Positions 24,647 to 34,129 of a stretch of 41,362 bases of DNA are shown one piece after another (within the stretch, counting starts at the first letter, position 1; every line of letters begins with the position of its first letter). A model generated the notes under the pieces. That model was given only the letters and a program-made list of their open reading frames with translations, had not been told where the DNA came from and did no database searches. The stretch covers positions 1-41,362 of the forward strand of contig CAILLX010000148.1 in the NCBI GenBank assembly GCA_903835185.1, read 5' to 3'. The translations under genes were made by a program, and so were the position numbers. The stretch comes from an uncultured bacterium (GTDB lineage Bacteria > Cyanobacteriota > Vampirovibrionia > Obscuribacterales > Obscuribacteraceae).

Positions 24647-25486
24647 TTAGCGGTTTTTTTCCTGGAAGTGCCTGGCAATGGCTTCAACCATACCGGTGAT
24701 AGTGTAGATTGAGGCTTCTATGTCTAGTTTGCCTAGAGCTTTAAGAGCGGCGTTAGATGTCTCAGGACCGATAGTGGCTATCTTGACTGTCGAAAGAAGC
24801 CGTGCAACCGGTGGATTTGGCGTACCTCCATTTGAGTTTGCCTGGGACTGAGCAAGGAATCTGCCAAGATTGGTAGCACTTTGAGCGCTAGCCAGAGTGA
24901 TGACGTCAATCTGATGATCTTTGAGCAGATTAAGAACGCGTTGGCCTGCTTTGGCGGCATCTTCCGGGTCGGATGTCTTGTAAGCCGGTATTACGTCAAT
25001 CTGTGCACCAGCTTCAGTCAATTTGTCGAAAATATAGCCGCGCCCGACATTGGTCCTGGGCCATAAGATCTTCTTGCTTTTCAAATTTGGGTAGCCCGGG
25101 AATTGTTCAACTAGAGCCTCGGCGATAAATTTACTGGGGCGAAAAGTGGCAGTGAGACCACGAACTAGCAGCTCATCGGCAGTTGCCGGACCGATAGCAG
25201 CAAGCTTGACGTGCTCAAGTTCGCTCACAGAGCGTCCAAATAACTCAAGTCGGTCTGTGAGTGCATCGACAGCGTTGACACTGGCAAAAAGAATCCAGTG
25301 GTACTGAGAGATCTGATCGAGCGCTGTGTCGAGCGGTTCCCAGGAGTCTGGGGGTCCGATCTCAAGCATTGGAATCTCAATCGGCTCGGCGCCTAATAGG
25401 GCAAGTTTTGAAGAGAGTTGCCCGGCCTGGTGCCGCGAACGGGTAACCAGAATGCGTTGTCCAACTAACGGTAATGTTTTAAGCAT
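24647..25486 (-). CDS. hemD: Uroporphyrinogen-III synthase
   Basis: HemD cyclises and inverts ring D of hydroxymethylbilane. The family is poorly conserved, but this protein shows GQRILVTRSRHQAGQLSSKL (8-27), IEIPMLEIGPP, DWILFAS-like HWILFASVNAVDAL, LAAIGPATADEL, ILWPRTNVGR, VIPAYKTSDP, VITLASAQSATNLG and VKIATIGPETSNAA, which are the characteristic two-lobe motifs. At 279 residues the length is typical. AGGA lies about 8 nt before the ATG, only 9 nt after the hemC stop. It is the last gene of the hemA-hemC-hemD run. Confidence 0.92.
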   Translation of the reverse strand: MLKTLPLVGQRILVTRSRHQAGQLSSKLALLGAEPIEIPMLEIGPPDSWEPLDTALDQISQYHWILFASVNAVDALTDRLELFGRSVSELEHVKLAAIGPATADELLVRGLTATFRPSKFIAEALVEQFPGYPNLKSKKILWPRTNVGRGYIFDKLTEAGAQIDVIPAYKTSDPEDAAKAGQRVLNLLKDHQIDVITLASAQSATNLGRFLAQSQANSNGGTPNPPVARLLSTVKIATIGPETSNAALKALGKLDIEASIYTITGMVEAIARHFQEKNR

Positions 25487-25495
25487 ATGTATGTC

Positions 25496-26449
25496 CTAAG
25501 GAGGTGATACCATATTCGATGTCATCGGTTTTAATGTTTCCAGGATCTGACGTGCCTCGGTTGTGAGCAGCTGCTGTGCAAGCTGTTTGCCGAGTTGATC
25601 TGCTGCAGCCGGTGGCGCAGCAAGAGAGGCGCGAAAAATTTTTGAACCGTCCAGAGCAGCAACGCATCCAGATAGGTGGAGAAGACCTTCTGAGTTGAGT
25701 TTTGCCAGTGCTCCTACTGGTACCGAGCAGCCGCCACCCAACTCGTCAAGGAACGATCTTTCTGCTTCAATGGCAGCGCGCACCGAATGATTATCGATGG
25801 TAGCTAACATAGAGAGAATCAGTTTATCATCTGAGCGACACTCGACGCCAAGCACGCCCTGACCTGCTGCCGGAGTGCTTTGCTGCGGATCAAAATATTC
25901 TGTAATGCGCTCTGTAAGCCCGAGGCGAATAAGACCTGCTGCTGCCAGCACCATCGCTTCACATGCACCTTCGTCATGTTTGCGCAGGCGGGTCTGGATG
26001 TTGCCGCGAATGTCTATAAAATCGAGATCGTTGCGTATAGCCTTTAATTGAGCAGCCCGACGCCGGCTTGAAGTGGCAACTCTAGATCCTGCTGGCAGAG
26101 ATGCAAAAGAGATCTTGTTGTGACTGACAAGGACATCGCGGACATCTTGCCTGTCCAGAACAGCAGCTAAAGCCAGTCCAGATGGAAGTTCAGTTGGCAG
26201 ATCTTTTAAGCTGTGTACTACCAGATCTACTTTGTGATTAAGGAGCGCCTCTTCGAGCTCTTTGACAAATACGCCTCGGCTGCCGAGATCGGCAATCGGC
26301 TTGTTTAGAAGTTTGTCACCATGTGTAGTGACAGCCACTATTTCAAAGAGATGATTGGGGAAGTTTTTGGTTAACGCCTGCAGAACGATATCTGTTTGCA
26401 GGCGAGCTAGAAGACTTTCGCGAGTGCCTATGTGCAGAGTTGTACTCAT
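25496..26449 (-). CDS. hemC: Hydroxymethylbilane synthase (porphobilinogen deaminase)
   Basis: HemC polymerises four porphobilinogens into hydroxymethylbilane. Motifs: HIGTRESLLARLQ (6-18), GSRGVFVKELEEALL (56-70), VVHSLKDLPTELP (77-89, catalytic Asp83), SRVATSSRRRAAQL, DIRGNIQTRLRK and GGGCSVPVGA with Cys241 attaching the dipyrromethane cofactor. The 317-residue length is normal. The start ATG 26449 overlaps the hemA stop by 4 nt (ATGA), indicating coupled translation. Confidence 0.96.
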   Translation of the reverse strand: MSTTLHIGTRESLLARLQTDIVLQALTKNFPNHLFEIVAVTTHGDKLLNKPIADLGSRGVFVKELEEALLNHKVDLVVHSLKDLPTELPSGLALAAVLDRQDVRDVLVSHNKISFASLPAGSRVATSSRRRAAQLKAIRNDLDFIDIRGNIQTRLRKHDEGACEAMVLAAAGLIRLGLTERITEYFDPQQSTPAAGQGVLGVECRSDDKLILSMLATIDNHSVRAAIEAERSFLDELGGGCSVPVGALAKLNSEGLLHLSGCVAALDGSKIFRASLAAPPAAADQLGKQLAQQLLTTEARQILETLKPMTSNMVSPP

Positions 26450-27792
26450 TGTTTCTTACAAGATCGTTTCACTGGGCCTTTGCTTAGGCGCGCACCCGGA
26501 GCCGTGGCAGGCAGATCTAGATCGAAAAGTGCTCTTAAGGCTTCTGCCTGCTGGCGAAGGATCTCATAGTCGGCTGTAGCCTTTAACTGTACTGTCGGAT
26601 GGTGCAAGATTTGATTTACCAGGGCGTGACTTATCTCTTCCAAATATTGGCAGCTGTTATGTCCGCCGAGCAGCGCACATGCAGTAGTGTTTTTTTCCAC
26701 CTGCTCGACGCGTATTGCCTCAATCTTATCCCGCAGCTCTGTGATAGTAGGCACCACTAATTGTGATCTCTGCCAGGAGCGATAGTTGGTGAGTGTTTCC
26801 ATAATGATTTTTTCTGCTTCCTCGACCAGAGACTCGCGTGCAGCCAGGTTGCTATTGACTATAGCTGCCAGATCATCTGTGTTGAACAGTTTAATCTCTG
26901 CAGAAGAGGCTATTGCCGGATCGACATTACGTGGCACAGAGATGTCAATGATGCAGCGACTGCCTGAAAGAGGATAGTTGACGAACCCCTGACTAGTTAG
27001 AATGTACTCGGGAGCTTCAGTTGCCACTATGATGAGGTCAGCTTCAGTCGCCAACTTGTAGCGATCGGCAAAACTGTGCCCGGTGTCTAGTCGGTTGCGA
27101 TTAGGCAGCTTGTTGTCGAGAAATTCATCTATGCGCTGCTGGCTGCGATTGATGAGGATAATCTTGCCGCTGCCTGCTTCATTGAGCAGGTGTTTAATGC
27201 ACAGCTGTGCCATTCGGCCTGCACCTATAACCATGATCGTCTTGTTTGCCAGCGACCCTATTTGCTCGCGAGCCTGCTCCAGCGCGGCAGTAGATAGCGA
27301 AACTGCGCGCCTGCCCATAGATGTTTCAGAGCGCACTCGCTTGCCACAGTGAAGAGCAAACTTGCAAAGTTGATCAAGCGTTGTTCCAGCTGTTCCAGCT
27401 GTAAGCGATGCCTGATAGGCTGCTTTTAGCTGCGACATAATTTGCCCTTCACCTAAGACCAGGCTATCAAGACCGCTTGCAACTCTAAAAAGGTGCAGAG
27501 CTACATCTTCGTGCAGAAGCTTAAAGTCGGGCTTTAAAACTTCATGACCGGCAATAGCTTGAGTTGAGGCGAAAAAGGAGTCGATGTTTGTCAGACCGGC
27601 GTGAGTGTCGGAAGCGACAGCATAAACCTCGGTTCTGTTGCATGTGGAGAGAACCATCGCTTCTTTAATATGAGGCATATTGGCAAGCTCAGCCAGGGCG
27701 TGCTTGAGGCAGGAATCAGGTATGGAATAACGCTCGCGGATGGCGATTGGCGTGGTATGAAAGCTGATACCGCTGAGAATCAGATGGTTCAT
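26446..27792 (-). CDS. hemA: Glutamyl-tRNA reductase
   Basis: HemA reduces glutamyl-tRNA to glutamate-1-semialdehyde, the first committed step of the C5 tetrapyrrole route. From ATG 27792 the protein begins MNHLILSGISFHTTPIAIRE, the normal family N-terminus, with the catalytic Cys51 in VLSTCNRTEVYAV, GLDSLVLGEGQI, the NADPH site TIMVIGAGRMAQL and DISVPRNVDP. An in-frame ATG at 27921 would add 43 residues with no family match. Neither start has a strong ribosome site, so the N-terminus is uncertain. The stop overlaps hemC. The gsa/hemL partner is not in the window. Confidence 0.95.
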   Translation of the reverse strand: MNHLILSGISFHTTPIAIRERYSIPDSCLKHALAELANMPHIKEAMVLSTCNRTEVYAVASDTHAGLTNIDSFFASTQAIAGHEVLKPDFKLLHEDVALHLFRVASGLDSLVLGEGQIMSQLKAAYQASLTAGTAGTTLDQLCKFALHCGKRVRSETSMGRRAVSLSTAALEQAREQIGSLANKTIMVIGAGRMAQLCIKHLLNEAGSGKIILINRSQQRIDEFLDNKLPNRNRLDTGHSFADRYKLATEADLIIVATEAPEYILTSQGFVNYPLSGSRCIIDISVPRNVDPAIASSAEIKLFNTDDLAAIVNSNLAARESLVEEAEKIIMETLTNYRSWQRSQLVVPTITELRDKIEAIRVEQVEKNTTACALLGGHNSCQYLEEISHALVNQILHHPTVQLKATADYEILRQQAEALRALFDLDLPATAPGARLSKGPVKRSCKKQ

Positions 27793-27952
27793 TGGCTGAT
27801 TTGCCAGTAGTGGCGGCTGGGTTGCCTGAAAAATACGTCTCTTGATTATATGGCAAAACCTGCCTGTCTGTCGGTACTGCTTTGCCGGAGTACAATAAAC
27901 CAGGCTGTGCCTGCATATCATGACAAAGAATTTCTCTTAATATTTGACAGGA

Positions 27953-28525
27953 CTAACTCATCGGGCGACTTGCCAGCCAATCAATGACCTCCAGACAGCG
28001 ATTTTGTACTCCTTCGGAGCGCACCATATAGGTTCTGCCGAGAAGATTCCATTCGTAAAGAGTCATACGTACCAGCCTGTCGATCTGGAGCTGATAGTCG
28101 CTGTCAGTCCAGCGAAAACTGTCAGTTGGCGGCGGAAACATAGGAGGTATGTAGATGATTTCGCTATACAGCTCTCCTTGCTTACGTGTCTGGTTGTAAT
28201 AGCTCTCTGTGTCGTAACTCATAGCTGAGCAGATATTCCAGCGTTGCCAGAGCACCCAGCAATCTATAGTGGAACGGTCGGAGATGAAGCTTGCCAGCCT
28301 TGTTTCTTCAGAAATTTGTGCTTCGAGAACTTGCCGTTTGAAACCTTCCTGGTCAGGAATCTCGCCAATCCAGTTATAGCCCATGTCTAAACATAGTTGC
28401 CTACCGAGCTCAGGTATGACTGCAAGTTTAAGTTCACCAGCCAGCGCTTCCACAAGGCACGTCTTTCCTACGCCGGAAGCTCCGGTGAAGATGACGCGCC
28501 TTGTGGAGTGGTCCTGGTCAGACAA
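27953..28525 (-). CDS. NadR/AAA_28-type P-loop NTPase
   Basis: The 190-residue protein has a Walker A GASGVGKTCL (15-24) after RRVIFT, and an IPELGR motif (about 37-42) like the VxExxR segment of NadR-type kinases. A strand FISDRSTIDCWVLW holds the acidic Walker-B-like Asp, and a YIPP-x-FPPPTDSFRW segment is typical of the AAA_28 group. The substrate is unknown. The start is TTG 28525 with AAAGGA 9 nt upstream; no nearby ATG fits. It lies 30 nt after the flotillin stop, so it probably belongs to the flotillin transcript and precedes hemA. Confidence 0.75.
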   Translation of the reverse strand: MSDQDHSTRRVIFTGASGVGKTCLVEALAGELKLAVIPELGRQLCLDMGYNWIGEIPDQEGFKRQVLEAQISEETRLASFISDRSTIDCWVLWQRWNICSAMSYDTESYYNQTRKQGELYSEIIYIPPMFPPPTDSFRWTDSDYQLQIDRLVRMTLYEWNLLGRTYMVRSEGVQNRCLEVIDWLASRPMS

Positions 28526-28555
28526 GAGAGGGTTCCTTTCAGGTTAGAGCGCTCT

Positions 28556-30106
28556 CTATTTGTGTGTCTCCTCCAGCTGTTTCTTATCGTCGCGGCGCAG
28601 GTAAGAGGTGACGTCTATACCGGTTAGCCCCTTGACCATGGTAAGTCCCTGGGCTGCGACATTGAGTACGTCTGCAGTTATTTTGCTAGCGCCGATTGTA
28701 TCCCCGGTGGCAAGAACGGTCATGCTGCCAACTTTTGATAGCGGAGCAGCAGCTGCATTAATCATCTCAGGCAATTTCTCAATGATCATGCTGGCTATTG
28801 CCGCATCATTGTACTGTTTGAACGCTTCTGCTTTCTTAGCCATAGCCTCTGCCTCGGCTTCACCACGAGCAGCAATAACTGCTGCCTGGGCCAATCCTGT
28901 GGCGCGGCTGGCTTCTGCTTGAGCCAGACCAAGGGCCTTCTGGGCATCGGCATCAGCCATTGCCCGCAAGCGGGTAGCGTCAGCCTGTCCCTGGGCTTGC
29001 AGCTTGGCCGATAAGGCATCTGCTTCAGACAGAAGTTTACGCTTGTCTTGCTCTGCCTGAGCAAGTAGCCTTATCCGTGTCTGCTCGGCTTCTGCCGGCT
29101 TTGTGATTTCACCTTCCAGCTCCACCTGGCGTCTCTGTACTGCAACCTGTTGCAGCTCCACTTCTTTGGAGGCTTCGACAATCTTAATCTTTTGCTGCTC
29201 TTCTATCAGCTTCTGCTGTGTCTGCGCTTTGGCAATGTCGTATGCCATGTCGCTGGCTGCTTTCTTTGCAGCTACTTCAGATTGATAAGCAGCTTGCGAA
29301 ACCTGGAAGTTCTTAGTTGATTCAGCTACAAGAGTGTCCGATTTCAGCCTGGCTGTCGCTTGCTCCTGAGCTGCCTGAGCCTGTTGAATGGCTGCGTCGC
29401 GCTGAGCCAGAGCTTGTGCAATAGCAGAATCTTTAGCTGCCTGTGCTTGAGCAATCTGTGTTTCTTTAGTGGCATGGGCGACACCAATTTCAGCATTCTT
29501 CTTTGCTTCAGCAGTGCGCTGTAGTCCTAGTGCCTGGAGATAGCCTACGTTGTCCTTTATCTCTTTGATAGTGAAAGAGACAATAGTCATACCCATGTTC
29601 TGCAGGTCTGTAGCTGACACTTCCTGAACTCGCCGGGAGAATGTTTCGAAATTCTGATAAAGCTCTTCCACTTCCATAGTACCGACGATGGCACGCAGGT
29701 GTCCGATGAGTGTCTGATGAGCGATGCTCGATACTTCTTCAGTAGCCTTGTTTAAAAACTGTTCTGCAGCAGTGGCAATTGCTTCATCTTCGCCCTGAAC
29801 CTTAATTTGAGCAACGCCTTCGACAAAAATCGGCACGCCGCTCTTTGTGATGATTGGTGCTTGCGAAACAACATCGATTGACATAGTTTCCAGGCTCAAG
29901 AATGCTTTTTGCTGCACGAGCGGCATAACGAATGCACCGCCACCAACAACAATCTTGAATTTACGATCTCCTTCGTCCGTATTCCAGCCAGAGATAATCA
30001 TGGCCTCATTAGGTCCACATTTTTGAAAACAATTAATATACATATAAACAGCTATAAACAAGAAGCCTACAATGAAGAATATACCTACTAAACCTAATCC
30101 AAACAT
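28556..30106 (-). CDS. Flotillin-family SPFH membrane protein
   Basis: Layout: N-terminal hydrophobic anchor (about 3-25), SPFH/band-7 domain (about 30-205, with SIDVVSQAPIITKSGVPIFV and LRAIVGTMEVEELYQN), a long Ala/Gln/Glu-rich coiled coil (about 210-465, EAKKNAEI, AQAQAAKDSAIAQALAQ, EAEAEAMAKKAEAF), and a hydrophobic Gly/Ala-rich C-terminus. This matches bacterial flotillins (FloT/YuaG type), which form membrane microdomain scaffolds. AAGGAG lies 9 nt before ATG 30106. The upstream gene encodes a NfeD/YuaF-like partner, the usual companion. Confidence 0.92.
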   Translation of the reverse strand: MFGLGLVGIFFIVGFLFIAVYMYINCFQKCGPNEAMIISGWNTDEGDRKFKIVVGGGAFVMPLVQQKAFLSLETMSIDVVSQAPIITKSGVPIFVEGVAQIKVQGEDEAIATAAEQFLNKATEEVSSIAHQTLIGHLRAIVGTMEVEELYQNFETFSRRVQEVSATDLQNMGMTIVSFTIKEIKDNVGYLQALGLQRTAEAKKNAEIGVAHATKETQIAQAQAAKDSAIAQALAQRDAAIQQAQAAQEQATARLKSDTLVAESTKNFQVSQAAYQSEVAAKKAASDMAYDIAKAQTQQKLIEEQQKIKIVEASKEVELQQVAVQRRQVELEGEITKPAEAEQTRIRLLAQAEQDKRKLLSEADALSAKLQAQGQADATRLRAMADADAQKALGLAQAEASRATGLAQAAVIAARGEAEAEAMAKKAEAFKQYNDAAIASMIIEKLPEMINAAAAPLSKVGSMTVLATGDTIGASKITADVLNVAAQGLTMVKGLTGIDVTSYLRRDDKKQLEETHK

Positions 30107-30262
30107 GTTGTGATTCTCCTTTTTGCAATGCCAAAAGTGTTGTTATTTAAAATTATGGCAAGTGAATTTTTCTAATTGATTCTGCGCTTGCCAGTACTCT
30201 TTCTCTGACGCAGTCTTATCCAGTCTCTCCGTTTTGTAGACATCAAAACACTTGTATGAAAG

Positions 30263-31168
30263 CTATGTTTTCTTTTGTTCTTCCTCTATTTTCTTGGGTT
30301 CAAGGTCGATAATCTCATCAGTTTGATCCGGAATAAACTCATCAACCCATGGTTCTATATACATAACGTGGTCGCGAATATCGGCAATCATGACCCTGGT
30401 GCCGTGTTTGAATTGCATATTTTCACTGATGGCTCTGGCAGGGCAGAGGAAGCGTTTTGAGCCAATCACGTAAATGATCTGCCCCATCCCACCCGGCTCA
30501 ATTCCAACTTTGACTTTCGCCATGTGTCCAATTAGTTCTGCCTCGTTATGGCCACTTGTGACAAACATTTTCTCTGTGATATAGCTCATTGCGCTTAGCA
30601 AAAGTCTTGCAATCCAGGCAGCAATCATGACAGCTGGTACAACTGTAAGCCAGCCCAGAGAAGGGGCAACTGAATACAGAATCATACCTATTGATCCAAA
30701 AAATGTAAGAAACATTGAAATAGTCATGGGACTCAAGACGGTCAACAACAATCGCACAAACATGGAGCTGCGTCGGGAAACGACCGGGACTCCCCGGGTG
30801 TCAGTGCCGAGCTGACTGTCGGCTTGCCCATCTGCCCCATGAGGAAAATGAACGTGAGCATGTCCGAGATGTGCCAGATGACCAGTTCCGGATGGTGCTC
30901 CTGCTTGCGGCTGAGTACTGTCAATGCTGCCATGGTTGCTGGCTCCAGCGTGAGTGAGCCCGTGACCGGCTGTAGCATCCCCGGTTCCGACATGTCCGCC
31001 AATATGACCACCAGTGCCGCCAGCTCCGATATGCCCGCCCACATGTCCGCCACCGTGGGCAGCTCCCCCGCCATGCATCTGCCCCATTAAGAGGCTGATA
31101 AGCATGTAGGTGAACCCGGCACCTGCGCTAACAAGGTAAACCTCACCGATGCCGCCCAGAACCGCCAT
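30263..31168 (-). CDS. NfeD/YuaF-like membrane protein with His/Gly-rich loop
   Basis: A first TM segment (about 8-30) is followed by about 90 residues extremely rich in Gly and His (15 His, such as GGGHVGGHIGAGGTGGHIGG and HLAHLGHAHVHFPHG). Two more hydrophobic segments follow (LLLTVLSPMTISMFLTFFGS and LTVVPAVMIAAWIARLLL), then a C-terminal OB-fold-like domain (GHMAKVKVGIEPGGMGQIIY, RVMIADIRDHVMYIEP) as in NfeD proteins paired with flotillins. The His/Gly insert is unusual and may bind metal (inference). ATG 31168 is chosen over TTG 31180, which sits directly on the GAGGG site. It is 156 nt upstream of the flotillin gene. Confidence 0.72.
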   Translation of the reverse strand: MAVLGGIGEVYLVSAGAGFTYMLISLLMGQMHGGGAAHGGGHVGGHIGAGGTGGHIGGHVGTGDATAGHGLTHAGASNHGSIDSTQPQAGAPSGTGHLAHLGHAHVHFPHGADGQADSQLGTDTRGVPVVSRRSSMFVRLLLTVLSPMTISMFLTFFGSIGMILYSVAPSLGWLTVVPAVMIAAWIARLLLSAMSYITEKMFVTSGHNEAELIGHMAKVKVGIEPGGMGQIIYVIGSKRFLCPARAISENMQFKHGTRVMIADIRDHVMYIEPWVDEFIPDQTDEIIDLEPKKIEEEQKKT

Positions 31169-31498
31169 TGCGCTTGTCAACCCTCGGTGTTGCTAGGAAC
31201 TCACCTGGCCAAAACTTACCCGTTAAAAGCCAGCTGCAAACGGCTAGTATAAGTGAAGTTAATAATTGACATCGCTAATATTCTTGAGTTGCATCAAAAG
31301 TCTTAGTTTTTGCTCAGTCAGATAAACAAGCATATTAGCTGACTGCGCATGGGAGATTGTGCGTTTCAAGCCCCTTCCGAAGCCTGTAGCCCAGGCTGGA
31401 AGTTGCAGCTCCGGCGATAAAGAAAAAGGGATGCAGATAAACAGATCAGCGGAAAGCGTCTGTCCGTCATAATGTAGAAATGCAGGCGGTTGGAGGTG
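31169..31498. other. Divergent region between the nfeD-like gene and the DHH-CBS-CCA gene
   Basis: About 330 bases with no ORF of its own. The minus strand has TATACT near 31247-31252 as a possible -10 for the nfeD-like gene. The plus strand has a perfect TTGACA at 31267-31272 but no good -10 at the right distance. No structured RNA recognised. Confidence 0.5.
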
Positions 31499-34129
31499 AT
31501 GTTTTTGGAGCTGGTCCTGGCACATAACAATATGGATTTCGACTGCCTGGCAGCTCAGTATGCAGTGACCAAGTTGTTCCCTACTGTGCGCATTTTGCTG
31601 GGCTATCCGCTCGTCGGCAATGTCAGGGAGTTTCTTGCTCTTTATAGAGATACTTTGCCGCTGGCTCAGCTTAAATACATTAATTTGGATCAAGTGGATC
31701 ATCTGTATGTCGTCGATTGTCAACACACAGAGCGTATGGATGAGGGGGTGCGACGTTTGTTTGACGATCCAAAACACCCGCGCACATACACCATATTTGA
31801 TCACCATAAACTGGATCCTCATGGATTGGGACCAGGAGCACGTGCTGATTCGATTATTCGAGTAGTTGGTGCCAGTACGACTTTATTAGTTGAACGGCTG
31901 CGCGAGCTCAAGATTAAGCTGACCCCTTTTGATGCAACCTTGCTGGCGCTTGGGATTTATGAAGACAGCGGTTGTTTGACTTATGCCGGCACTTCTGCGG
32001 CCGATGCTGAGTGTGTTGCATTCCTTCTTAAGCAAGGCGCGGACCTGGCACGCATTATCGACTTTATCAATCCCAAAATGAGCGAGCAGCAGGTGAAGCT
32101 GTTGGAGCTGCTCTTGAGCCAGAGCAGGTCTATTATGATCTCAGGCGCTAAAGTTGTTATTGCGCAAGCTAATCTGACTCGCTATCTCGATGGATTGGCA
32201 ACTCTGACACGTAAGTTGCTCGATATAGAAGGAGCAGATGCAGCAATCAGTGTGGTTGAAATGCGAGATCGCATTCACCTGGTCGGGCGTAGCGATTGTC
32301 CGTCAGTTGATATTCGACGACTGCTTCAAGAGTTTGGCGGTGATGGGCATCCTGGTGCAGGCTCAGCTGTAATACGACGTTGTAGTGTTTCTGAAATTGT
32401 TGCCAGTGTTGAAGAGCTGTTGAAGAAGCAGGTCAGTCCTGAAAAGATGGCCTGTGAAATTATGACCACTCCGGTGCGAACCATTCGTCCACGAACATCT
32501 ATGGAGGAAGCCGGACGCTTGTTGCTGCGCTACGATCTTGATGGTCTGGTAGTAACTGAAGGAGATCAGATTGCTGGTGTTATCTCAAGACGAGATATAG
32601 ATCAAGCACGCCACCACAAACTGAGTCATGCTCCTGTGCAGGGATTTATGAGCAGACCTGTGATTACGATTAGCCCTAACACTGGTTTAAGCGAGATTCA
32701 AAAGATTATGGTTAAGGAAGACATTGGGCGTCTTCCAATTACAGATGAATTTGGTCGATTGATTGGACTGGTGACCAGACGTGAAGTTATGAATACACTC
32801 TACGGGCAGCCTGCTGCTGAAAGAGGAGCTGCTGCAGCTACTCACGAGACCAGACGGGTGCAGCTGCGAGAAAGGATAAACAAATTCGATCTGCCCACTC
32901 AGTGGCTTTTTGAACAGATTGGTATTGTTGCTGCTCAAATGAACATGATGGCGTATGCAGTTGGTGGCTGTGTGCGCGATCTTCTTTTAGGCAGGGACAA
33001 CTTTGATCTTGATTTTGTCATTGAAGGCTCAGCTATCGACCTTGCTGCTGCTTTGGAGCTGGCTTTCCCATCCAGGCTCAAAGTAGTTGCAAAACATGAT
33101 CGATTTCAGACGGCTACACTAGACTTTTTTGCTGATAGAAGACGCGAGGTGGATCTTTCGACAGCCCGTCTGGAGTTTTATGAGTTCCCGGCAGCGCTAC
33201 CTACTGTTGAAGCTTCTAGTTTGCAGCAAGATTTATTTCGTCGCGACTTTACAATCAACGCGCTGGCAATCTGTCTCAATCCAGGCCGGTTTGGTGAGTT
33301 GATCGATTATTTTGGTGGGCTTGAAGATTTAGAGGCTAAAAAGATACGAATCTTGCACCTCTTTAGCTTTATTGAAGATCCGACCAGAATTATAAGAGCT
33401 GCCCGATTTGCTTCCAGGCTGGGTTTTCAGCTGGAGGCACGTACAGCCGAACAGGCAGAACGCGCAGTTAGCATAGGCATCTTTGATGATCTGGGTGGAT
33501 TTCGCATGCGGGCGGAATTGAAGCTGATTTTGGAATCGCCAGATCGCATGAAGGCTCTTGATCTTTTAGGGCAGCTTGGCGGACGCCTGCGTTATCTTGA
33601 TGCTCAACTTGAGTGGTCGCAGAGATCGCGGTTACTTTTGCGGCGTGCCGAAAGGTTGTTGCAACAGTATGCAGTTGAAGATGAATGGGCTGTCTTTCTA
33701 GCCTTGTTACTTTCTCAACTTGAGCCAGCCAAACGCCAGGTAGTAATTGAGCGGCTCCATCTTTCAAACGATCAGAAGACTTGTATTGAGGAAGGTCTCA
33801 GTCTACCGCTTCAGTTTACTGAGTTCAAAGGAACTCCTGATCGCAGCGAGATTTACTCCATGTTGCACGGGCACAGCGACAGTGTATTGGCCATAGCTGC
33901 AACACTGGGCAGACCAGGTTCACCATGGCGACGAATGATTAGACTTTATCTGGAGGAGTTGAAGCATGTTACTGTCCAGGTGTCTGGCGCTGATCTAATT
34001 GCCCTCGGTTATTCTGAAGGTCCTGAAATTGGGCGTGCTTTAAGCATGCTTTTAAAAGCCAAGTTAGACGGCAAAATTGCAAACATTGAAGAAGAGCTCT
34101 CCTTTGTTAAGGGATGTCTTTGCAAGTGA
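31499..34129 (+). CDS. DHH phosphoesterase-CBS-CCA/A-adding tRNA nucleotidyltransferase fusion
   Basis: Three parts are visible. Residues 1-310: DHH/DHHA1 phosphoesterase (LAHNNMDFDCLAAQYA, VVDC, FDHHKLDP, GIYEDSGCLTY, and GGDGHPGAGSAVI at the end). Residues of about 320-440: two CBS domains (EIMTTPVRTIRPRTSM, FMSRPVITISPNTGLSE). Residues of about 480-879: class-II nucleotidyltransferase (YAVGGCVRDLLLGRDNFDLD with the catalytic DxD, RRDFTINALAI, EDPTRIIRAARFASRLGF). This architecture is known in cyanobacteria and some other bacteria, where it adds CCA or only A to tRNA 3' ends. The start may be TTG 31505 (MELVLAHNN), because GGAGG lies 8 nt before it but only 2 nt before ATG 31499. The 3' end overlaps the transporter gene by 16 nt. 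Confidence 0.9.
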   Translation: MFLELVLAHNNMDFDCLAAQYAVTKLFPTVRILLGYPLVGNVREFLALYRDTLPLAQLKYINLDQVDHLYVVDCQHTERMDEGVRRLFDDPKHPRTYTIFDHHKLDPHGLGPGARADSIIRVVGASTTLLVERLRELKIKLTPFDATLLALGIYEDSGCLTYAGTSAADAECVAFLLKQGADLARIIDFINPKMSEQQVKLLELLLSQSRSIMISGAKVVIAQANLTRYLDGLATLTRKLLDIEGADAAISVVEMRDRIHLVGRSDCPSVDIRRLLQEFGGDGHPGAGSAVIRRCSVSEIVASVEELLKKQVSPEKMACEIMTTPVRTIRPRTSMEEAGRLLLRYDLDGLVVTEGDQIAGVISRRDIDQARHHKLSHAPVQGFMSRPVITISPNTGLSEIQKIMVKEDIGRLPITDEFGRLIGLVTRREVMNTLYGQPAAERGAAAATHETRRVQLRERINKFDLPTQWLFEQIGIVAAQMNMMAYAVGGCVRDLLLGRDNFDLDFVIEGSAIDLAAALELAFPSRLKVVAKHDRFQTATLDFFADRRREVDLSTARLEFYEFPAALPTVEASSLQQDLFRRDFTINALAICLNPGRFGELIDYFGGLEDLEAKKIRILHLFSFIEDPTRIIRAARFASRLGFQLEARTAEQAERAVSIGIFDDLGGFRMRAELKLILESPDRMKALDLLGQLGGRLRYLDAQLEWSQRSRLLLRRAERLLQQYAVEDEWAVFLALLLSQLEPAKRQVVIERLHLSNDQKTCIEEGLSLPLQFTEFKGTPDRSEIYSMLHGHSDSVLAIAATLGRPGSPWRRMIRLYLEELKHVTVQVSGADLIALGYSEGPEIGRALSMLLKAKLDGKIANIEEELSFVKGCLCK

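Noticed and set aside
31267-31272. Perfect TTGACA as a -35 box
   Set aside because: No reasonable -10 hexamer lies 16-18 nt downstream, so I do not call a promoter.
31259-31822. Minus-strand frame of 187 codons at the start of the DHH-CBS-CCA gene
   Set aside because: It overlaps the conserved DHH domain in antisense and has no ribosome site or motif.
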